Positions 54,352 to 64,000 of a DNA stretch of 64,000 nucleotides are shown here, in pieces. Each line of letters begins with the position of its first letter. Positions within the stretch are counted from its first letter, which is position 1. The notes beneath the pieces were generated by a model. The model had not been told where the DNA came from and ran no database searches. It saw only the letters and a program-made list of their open reading frames with translations. This DNA is from Litoditis marina (Eukaryota > Nematoda > Chromadorea > Rhabditida > Rhabditidae), in contig OZ038437.1 of assembly GCA_964036275.1 (NCBI GenBank), positions 16,214,090 to 16,278,089 on the forward strand. The letters run 5' to 3'. The position numbers and the translations under genes are program-made.

Positions 54352-57300
54352 TATTCGCAATTTATTGCGAATCGATTACTCGCAGTTTATTGCGAGGAGA
54401 CAAAATAGGCTAGTATTGAAATAGAAAAGTTGAGATAGTAGTAAGAATCACGTAAACTTGTGAAAAGATCGAGAAAACCTATTAAGAATGATCTATAAGT
54501 ACACGTAAGGTTGTTTTCGGGTTTATCCCATTGCACTCACTAAACACGTTTCATTCGCAATTTATTGCGAGGAGACAAAATAGGCTAGTATTGAAATAGA
54601 AAAGTTGAGATAGTAGTAAGAATCACGTAAACTTATGAAAAGATCGAGAAAACCTATTAAGAATGATCTATAAGTACACGTAAGGTTGTTTTCGGGTTTA
54701 TCCCATTGCACTCACTAAACACGTTTCATTCGCAATTTATTGCGAGGAGACAAAATAGGCTAGTATTGAAATAGAAAAGTTGAGATAGTAGTAAGAATCA
54801 CGTAAACTTGTGAAAAGATCGAGAAAACCTATTAAGAATGATCTATAAGTACACGTAAGGTTGTTTTCGGGTTTATCCCATTGCACTCACTAAACACGTT
54901 TCATTCGCAATTTATTGCGAGGAGACAAAATAGGCTAGTATTGAAATAGAAAAGTTGAGATAGTAGTAAGAATCACGTAAACTTATGAAAAGATCGAGAA
55001 AACCTATTAAGAATGATCTATAAGTACACGTAAGGTTGTTTTCGGGTTTATCCCATTGCACTCACTAAACACGTTTCATTCGCAATTTATTGCGAGGAGA
55101 CAAAATAGGCTAGTATTGAAATAGAAAAGTTGAGATAGTAGTAAGAATCACGTAAACTTATGAAAAGATCGAGAAAACCTATTTAGAATGATCTATAAGT
55201 ACACGTAAGGTTGTTTTCGTGTTTATCCCATTGCACTCACTAAACACGTTTCATTCGCAATTTATTACGAGGAGACAAAATAGGCTATTATTGAAATAGA
55301 AAAGTTGAGATAGTAGTAAGAATCACGTACACTTATGAAAAGATCGAGAAAACCTATTTAGAATGATCTATAAGTACACGTAAGGTTGTTTTCGTGTTTA
55401 TCCCATTGCACTCACTAAACACGTTTCATTCGCAATTTATTGCGAGGAGACAAAATAGGCTAGTATTGAAATAGAAAAGTTGAGATAATAGTAAGAATCA
55501 CGTAAACTTATGAAAAGATCGAGAAAACCTATTTAGAACTATGTATAAGTACACGTAAAGTTGTTTTCGTTTTTATCCCATTGCACTCACTAAACACGTT
55601 TCATTCGCAATTTATTGCGAGGAGACAAAATAGGCTAGTATTGAAATAGAAAAGTTGAGATAATAGTAAGAATCACGTAAACTTATGAAAAGATCGAGAA
55701 AACCTATTTAGAATGATCTATAAGTACACGTAAGGTTGTTTTCGTGTTTATCCCATTGCACTCACTAAACACGTTTCATTCGCAATTTATTGCGAGGAGA
55801 CAAAATAGGCTAGTATTGAAATAGAAAAGTTGAGATAATAGTAAGAATCACGTAAACTTATGAAAAGATCGAGAAAACCTATTTAGAACTATGTATAAGT
55901 ACACGTAAAGTTGTTTTCGTTTTTATCCCATTGCACTCACTAAACACGTTTCATTCGCAATTTATTGCGAATCGATTACTCGCAGTTTATTGCGAGGAGA
56001 CAAAATAGGCTAGTATTGAAATAGAAAATGTGAGATAATAGTAAGAATCACGTAAACTTATGAAAAGATCGAGAAAACCTATTTAGAATGATCTATAAGT
56101 ACACGTAAGGTTGTTTTCGTGTTTATCCCATTGCACTCACTAAACACGTTTCATTCGCAGTTTATTGCGAGGAGACAAAATAGGCTAGTATTGAAATAGA
56201 AAATGTGAGATAATAGTAAGAATCACGTAAACTTATGAAAAGATCGAGAAAACCTATTTAGAACTATGTATAAGTACACGTAAAGTTGTTTTCGTTTTTG
56301 TCCCATTGCACTCACTAAACACGTTTCATTCGCAATTTATTGCGAATCGATTACTCGCAGTTTATTGCGAGGAGACAAAATAGGCTAGTATTGAAATAGA
56401 AAAGTTGAGATAGTAGTAAGAATCACGTAAACTTATGAAAAGATCAAGAAAACCTATTTAGAACTATGTATAAGTACACGTAAAGTTGTTTTCGTTTTTA
56501 TCCCATTGCACTCACTAAACACGTTTCATTCGCAATTTATTGCGAATCGATTACTCGCAGTTTATTGCGAGAAGACAAAATAGGCTATTATTGAAATAGA
56601 AAAGTTGAGATAGTAGTAAGAATCACGTACACTTATGAAAAGATCGAGAAAACCTATTTAGAATGATCTATAAGTACACGTAAGGTTGTTTTCGTGTTTA
56701 TCCCATTGTACTCACTAAACACGTTTCATTCGCAATTTATTGCGAGGAGACAAAATAGGCTATTATTGAAATAGAAAAGTTGAGATAGTAGTAAGAATCA
56801 CGTACACTTATGAAAAGATCGAGAAAACCTATTTAGAATGATCTATAAGTACACGTAAGGTTGTTTTCGTGTTTATCCCATTGCACTCACTAAACACGTT
56901 TCATTCGCAATTTATTGCGAGGAGACAAAATAGGCTAGTATTGAAATAGAAAAGTTGAGATAATAGTAAGAATCACGTAAACTTATGAAAAGATCGAGAA
57001 AACCTATTTAGAACTATGTATAAGTACACGTAAAGTTGTTTTCGTTTTTATCCCATTGCACTCACTAAACACGTTTCATTCGCAATTTATTGCGAGGAGA
57101 CAAAATAGGCTAGTATTGAAATAGAAAATGTGAGATAATAGTAAGAATCACGTAAACTTATGAAAAGATCGAGAAAACCTATTTAGAATTATGTATAAGT
57201 ACACGTAAAGTTGTTTTCGTTTTTATCCCATTGCACTCACTAAACACGTTTCATTCGCAATTTATTGCGAGGAGACAAAATAGGCTAGTATTGAAATAGA

Positions 57301-60300
57301 AAAGTTGAGATAATAGTAAGAATCACGTAAACTTATGAAAAGATCGAGAAAACCTATTTAGAATGATCTATAAGTACACGTAAAGTTGTTTTCGTGTTTA
57401 TCCCATTGCACTCACTAAACACGTTTCATTCGCAATTTATTGCGAGGAGACAAAATAGGCTAGTATTGAAATAGAAAAGTTGAGATAATAGTAAGAATCA
57501 CGTAAACTTATGAAAAGATCGAGAAAACCTATTTAGAACTATGTATAAGTACACGTAAAGTTGTTTTCGTTTTTATCCCATTGCACTCACTAAACACGTT
57601 TCATTCGCAATTTATTGCGAGGAGACAAAATAGGCTAGTATTGAAATAGAAAAGTTGAGATAATAGTAAGAATCACGTAAACTTATGAAAAGATCGAGAA
57701 AACCTATTTAGAATGATCTATAAGTACACGTAAAGTTGTTTTCGTGTTTATCCCATTGCACTCACTAAACACGTTTCATTCGCAATTTATTGCGAGGAGA
57801 CAAAATAGGCTAGTATTGAAATAGAAAAGTTGAGATAATAGTAAGAATCACGTAAACTTATGAAAAGATCGAGAAAACCTATTTAGAATGATCTATAAGT
57901 ACACGTAAAGTTGTTTTCGTGTTTATCCCATTGCACTCACTAAACACGTTTCATTCGCAATTTATTGCGAGGAGACAAAATAGGCTAGTATTGAAATAGA
58001 AAAGTTGAGATAATAGTAAGAATCACGTAAACTTATGAAAAGATCGAGAAAACCTATTTAGAACTATGTATAAGTACACGTAAAGTTGTTTTCGTTTTTA
58101 TCCCATTGCACTCACTAAACACGTTTCATTCGCAATTTATTGCGAGGAGACAAAATAGGCTAGTATTGAAATAGAAAAGTTGAGATAATAGTAAGAATCA
58201 CGTAAACTTATGAAAAGATCGAGAAAACCTATTTAGAATGATCTATAAGTACACGTAAAGTTGTTTTCGTGTTTATCCCATTGCACTCACTAAACACGTT
58301 TCATTCGCAATTTATTGCGAGGAGACAAAATAGGCTAGTATTGAAATAGAAAAGTTGAGATAATAGTAAGAATCACGTAAACTTATGAAAAGATCGAGAA
58401 AACCTATTTAGAACTATGTATAAGTACACGTAAAGTTGTTTTCGTGTTTATCCCATTGCACTCACTAAACACGTTTCATTCGCAATTTATTGCGAGGAGA
58501 CAAAATAGGCTAGTATTGAAATAGAAAAGTTGAGATAATAGTAAGAATCACGTAAACTTATGAAAAGATCGAGAAAACCTATTTAGAATGATCTATAAGT
58601 ACACGTAAGGTTGTTTTCGTGTTTATCCCATTGCACTCACTAAACACGTTTCATTCGCAATTTATTGCGAGGAGACAAAATAGGCTAGTATTGAAATAGA
58701 AAAGTTGAGATAATAGTAAGAATCACGTAAACTTATGAAAAGATCGAGAAAACCTATTTAGAACTATGTATAAGTACACGTAAAGTTGTTTTCGTTTTTA
58801 TCCCATTGCACTCACTAAACACGTTTCATTCGCAATTTATTGCGAATCGATTACTCGCAGTTTATTGCGAGGAGACAAAATAGGCTAGTATTGAAATAGA
58901 AAATGTGAGATAATAGTAAGAATCACGTAAACTTATGAAAAGATCGAGAAAACCTATTTAGAATGATCTATAAGTACACGTAAGGTTGTTTTCGTGTTTA
59001 TCCCATTGCACTCACTAAACACGTTTCATTCGCAGTTTATTGCGAGGAGACAAAATAGGCTAGTATTGAAATAGAAAATGTGAGATAATAGTAAGAATCA
59101 CGTAAACTTATGAAAAGATCGAGAAAACCTATTTAGAACTATGTATAAGTACACGTAAAGTTGTTTTCGTTTTTGTCCCATTGCACTCACTAAACACGTT
59201 TCATTCGCAATTTATTGCGAATCGATTACTCGCAGTTTATTGCGAGGAGACAAAATAGGCTAGTATTGAAATAGAAAAGTTGAGATAGTAGTAAGAATCA
59301 CGTAAACTTATGAAAAGATCAAGAAAACCTATATAGAACTATGTATAAGTACACGTAAAGTTGTTTTCGTTTTTATCCCATTGCACTCACTAAACACGTT
59401 TCATTCGCAATTTATTGCGAATCGATTACTCGCAGTTTATTGCGAGAAGACAAAATAGGCTATTATTGAAATAGAAAAGTTGAGATAGTAGTAAGAATCA
59501 CGTACACTTATGAAAAGATCGAGAAAACCTATTTAGAATGATCTATAAGTACACGTAAGGTTGTTTTCGTGTTTATCCCATTGTACTCACTAAACACGTT
59601 TCATTCGCAATTTATTGCGAGGAGACAAAATAGGCTATTATTGAAATAGAAAAGTTGAGATAGTAGTAAGAATCACGTACACTTATGAAAAGATCGAGAA
59701 AACCTATTTAGAATGATCTATAAGTACACGTAAGGTTGTTTTCGTGTTTATCCCATTGCACTCACTAAACACGTTTCATTCGCAATTTATTGCGAGGAGA
59801 CAAAATAGGCTAGTATTGAAATAGAAAAGTTGAGATAATAGTAAGAATCACGTAAACTTATGAAAAGATCGAGAAAACCTATTTAGAACTATGTATAAGT
59901 ACACGTAAAGTTGTTTTCGTTTTTATCCCATTGCACTCACTAAACACGTTTCATTCGCAATTTATTGCGAGGAGACAAAATAGGCTAGTATTGAAATAGA
60001 AAATGTGAGATAATAGTAAGAATCACGTAAACTTATGAAAAGATCGAGAAAACCTATTTAGAATTATGTATAAGTACACGTAAAGTTGTTTTCGTTTTTA
60101 TCCCATTGCACTCACTAAACACGTTTCATTCGCAATTTATTGCGAGGAGACAAAATAGGCTAGTATTGAAATAGAAAAGTTGAGATAATAGTAAGAATCA
60201 CGTAAACTTATGAAAAGATCGAGAAAACCTATTTAGAATGATCTATAAGTACACGTAAAGTTGTTTTCGTGTTTATCCCATTGCACTCACTAAACACGTT

Positions 60301-63300
60301 TCATTCGCAATTTATTGCGAGGAGACAAAATAGGCTAGTATTGAAATAGAAAAGTTGAGATAATAGTAAGAATCACGTAAACTTATGAAAAGATCGAGAA
60401 AACCTATTTAGAACTATGTATAAGTACACGTAAAGTTGTTTTCGTTTTTATCCCATTGCACTCACTAAACACGTTTCATTCGCAATTTATTGCGAGGAGA
60501 CAAAATAGGCTAGTATTGAAATAGAAAAGTTGAGATAATAGTAAGAATCACGTAAACTTATGAAAAGATCGAGAAAACCTATTTAGAATGATCTATAAGT
60601 ACACGTAAAGTTGTTTTCGTGTTTATCCCATTGCACTCACTAAACACGTTTCATTCGCAATTTATTGCGAGGAGACAAAATAGGCTAGTATTGAAATAGA
60701 AAAGTTGAGATAATAGTAAGAATCACGTAAACTTATGAAAAGATCGAGAAAACCTATTTAGAATGATCTATAAGTACACGTAAAGTTGTTTTCGTGTTTA
60801 TCCCATTGCACTCACTAAACACGTTTCATTCGCAATTTATTGCGAGGAGACAAAATAGGCTAGTATTGAAATAGAAAAGTTGAGATAATAGTAAGAATCA
60901 CGTAAACTTATGAAAAGATCGAGAAAACCTATTTAGAACTATGTATAAGTACACGTAAAGTTGTTTTCGTTTTTATCCCATTGCACTCACTAAACACGTT
61001 TCATTCGCAATTTATTGCGAGGAGACAAAATAGGCTAGTATTGAAATAGAAAAGTTGAGATAATAGTAAGAATCACGTAAACTTATGAAAAGATCGAGAA
61101 AACCTATTTAGAATGATCTATAAGTACACGTAAAGTTGTTTTCGTGTTTATCCCATTGCACTCACTAAACACGTTTCATTCGCAATTTATTGCGAGGAGA
61201 CAAAATAGGCTAGTATTGAAATAGAAAAGTTGAGATAATAGTAAGAATCACGTAAACTTATGAAAAGATCGAGAAAACCTATTTAGAACTATGTATAAGT
61301 ACACGTAAAGTTGTTTTCGTGTTTATCCCATTGCACTCACTAAACACGTTTCATTCGCAATTTATTGCGAGGAGACAAAATAGGCTAGTATTGAAATAGA
61401 AAAGTTGAGATAATAGTAAGAATCACGTAAACTTATGAAAAGATCGAGAAAACCTATTTAGAACTATGTATAAGTACACGTAAAGTTGTTTTCGTGTTTA
61501 TCCCATTGCACTCACTAAACACGTTTCATTCGCAATTTATTGCGAGGAGACAAAATAGGCTAGTATTGAAATAGAAAAGTTGAGATAATAGTAAGAATCA
61601 CGTAAACTTATGAAAAGATCGAGAAAACCTATTTAGAACTATGTATAAGTACACGTAAAGTTGTTTTCGTTTTTATCCCATTGCACTCACTAAACACGTT
61701 TCATTCGCAATTTATTGCGAGGAGACAAAATAGGCTAGTATTGAAATAGAAAAGTTGAGATAATAGTAAGAATCACGTAAACTTATGAAAAGATCGAGAA
61801 AACCTATTTAGAATGATCTATAAGTACACGTAAGGTTGTTTTCGTGTTTATCCCATTGCACTCACTAAACACGTTTCATTCGCAATTTATTGCGAGGAGA
61901 CAAAATAGGCTAGTATTGAAATAGAAAAGTTGAGATAATAGTAAGAATCACGTAAACTTATGAAAAGATCGAGAAAACCTATTTAGAACTATGTATAAGT
62001 ACACGTAAAGTTGTTTTCGTTTTTATCCCATTGCACTCACTAAACACGTTTCATTCGCAATTTATTGCGAATCGATTACTCGCAGTTTATTGCGAGGAGA
62101 CAAAATAGGCTAGTATTGAAATAGAAAATGTGAGATAATAGTAAGAATCACGTAAACTTATGAAAAGATCGAGAAAACCTATTTAGAATGATCTATAAGT
62201 ACACGTAAGGTTGTTTTCGTGTTTATCCCATTGCACTCACTAAACACGTTTCATTCGCAATTTATTGCGAGGAGACAAAATAGGCTAGTATTGAAATAGA
62301 AAAGTTGAGATAATAGTAAGAATCACGTAAACTTATGAAAAGATCGAGAAAACCTATTTAGAATGATCTATAAGTACACGTAAAGTTGTTTTCGTGTTTA
62401 TCCCATTGCACTCACTAAACACGTTTCATTCGCAATTTATTGCGAGGAGACAAAATAGGCTAGTATTGAAATAGAAAAGTTGAGATAATAGTAAGAATCA
62501 CGTAAACTTATGAAAAGATCGAGAAAACCTATTTAGAATGATCTATAAGTACACGTAAAGTTGTTTTCGTGTTTATCCCATTGCACTCACTAAACACGTT
62601 TCATTCGCAATTTATTGCGAGGAGACAAAATAGGCTAGTATTGAAATAGAAAAGTTGAGATAATAGTAAGAATCACGTAAACTTATGAAAAGATCGAGAA
62701 AACCTATTTAGAACTATGTATAAGTACACGTAAAGTTGTTTTCGTTTTTATCCCATTGCACTCACTAAACACGTTTCATTCGCAATTTATTGCGAGGAGA
62801 CAAAATAGGCTAGTATTGAAATAGAAAAGTTGAGATAATAGTAAGAATCACGTAAACTTATGAAAAGATCGAGAAAACCTATTTAGAATGATCTATAAGT
62901 ACACGTAAAGTTGTTTTCGTGTTTATCCCATTGCACTCACTAAACACGTTTCATTCGCAATTTATTGCGAGGAGACAAAATAGGCTAGTATTGAAATAGA
63001 AAAGTTGAGATAATAGTAAGAATCACGTAAACTTATGAAAAGATCGAGAAAACCTATTTAGAACTATGTATAAGTACACGTAAAGTTGTTTTCGTGTTTA
63101 TCCCATTGCACTCACTAAACACGTTTCATTCGCAATTTATTGCGAGGAGACAAAATAGGCTAGTATTGAAATAGAAAAGTTGAGATAATAGTAAGAATCA
63201 CGTAAACTTATGAAAAGATCGAGAAAACCTATTTAGAACTATGTATAAGTACACGTAAAGTTGTTTTCGTGTTTATCCCATTGCACTCACTAAACACGTT

Positions 63301-64000
63301 TCATTCGCAATTTATTGCGAGGAGACAAAATAGGCTAGTATTGAAATAGAAAAGTTGAGATAATAGTAAGAATCACGTAAACTTATGAAAAGATCGAGAA
63401 AACCTATTTAGAACTATGTATAAGTACACGTAAAGTTGTTTTCGTTTTTATCCCATTGCACTCACTAAACACGTTTCATTCGCAATTTATTGCGAGGAGA
63501 CAAAATAGGCTAGTATTGAAATAGAAAAGTTGAGATAATAGTAAGAATCACGTAAACTTATGAAAAGATCGAGAAAACCTATTTAGAATGATCTATAAGT
63601 ACACGTAAGGTTGTTTTCGTGTTTATCCCATTGCACTCACTAAACACGTTTCATTCGCAATTTATTGCGAGGAGACAAAATAGGCTAGTATTGAAATAGA
63701 AAAGTTGAGATAATAGTAAGAATCACGTAAACTTATGAAAAGATCGAGAAAACCTATTTAGAACTATGTATAAGTACACGTAAAGTTGTTTTCGTTTTTA
63801 TCCCATTGCACTCACTAAACACGTTTCATTCGCAATTTATTGCGAATCGATTACTCGCAGTTTATTGCGAGGAGACAAAATAGGCTAGTATTGAAATAGA
63901 AAATGTGAGATAATAGTAAGAATCACGTAAACTTATGAAAAGATCGAGAAAACCTATTTAGAATGATCTATAAGTACACGTAAGGTTGTTTTCGTGTTTA
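54352..64000 (-). repeat. Satellite S1, right arm, unit B (inverted, runs off the window)
   Basis: Inverted monomers in 175/200-bp steps for at least 9.6 kb. The first four or so monomers have TTTTCGGGTTTAT and ATTAAGAATGATC, the variant found only at the outer end of the unit A right arm (29.5-29.9 kb). A 2,875-bp higher-order repeat spans about 55610-58484 and 58485-61359. Confidence 0.95.

Larger units (their letters stand above)
35756..64000. repeat. Tandem duplication, unit B (open at window end)
   Basis: Collinear with unit A from 9045 onward. Relative to A it lacks the 1.2-kb retrotransposon and a MITE-B, and has an extra 1.4 kb in G1B intron 2, a MITE-E, a TTAA-flanked MITE-C and a far larger left satellite arm. 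Single-copy parts are roughly 3-4 percent diverged near G1 and G2 but far less from 43.3 to 45.3 kb. Confidence 0.85.

Overview
The window reads as repeat-rich nuclear DNA of a nematode, probably of the rhabditid/strongylid type. The signs are spliced genes with short TTTTCAG-like acceptors, a probable spliced-leader acceptor 28 bases upstream of an ATG, tRNA-like SINEs, many small inverted-repeat elements, and 5'-truncated non-LTR retrotransposons. Species identity is inference. There are no bacterial-type operons, rRNA genes or CRISPR arrays.

Left part (1-9.0 kb). A six-exon gene for a secreted cysteine-rich protein (942-4223, +) includes a 31-base microexon. It is followed by a decayed four-exon membrane-protein pseudogene (4611-5830, -). 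Next come a truncated non-LTR retrotransposon with a clear 12-base target duplication (6448-7874, -) and a cluster of tRNA-like SINEs.

Duplicated part. A unit of about 26.7 kb starts near 9045 and starts again near 35756, as a direct tandem. In unit order it holds two intact-looking four-exon genes for small four-TM proteins (G1, G2), paralogous to each other and to the pseudogene; an orphan terminal exon (G3); a satellite array; a GA-rich tandem repeat plus an 0.85-kb core; and the same satellite in inverted orientation. In copy A there follow a possible LTR relic, a second related satellite (234-bp period), a CpG-rich dispersed repeat and mosaic debris. Copy B runs off the window inside its right-hand satellite arm. 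Its G1 gene has lost the last membrane segment at the duplication breakpoint. Several element insertions are present in one copy and absent from the other.

Satellites. Well over 25 kb is a 175/200-bp satellite arranged as outward-growing arms in inverted orientation around a fixed core. Every monomer carries one or two copies of an 18-bp dyad (arms TTCGCAAT / ATTGCGAA). Monomer lengths change in exact 25-bp steps, and the same 25-bp step separates 209- and 234-bp monomers in the second satellite. One 2,875-bp higher-order repeat is visible. This inverted, dyad-bearing system, together with the new four-TM gene family, is the most interesting content. A retained pair of diverged haplotypes, or an assembly effect in the arrays, remains an alternative to a true tandem duplication. 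All exon structures are by eye; no search or RNA evidence was available.
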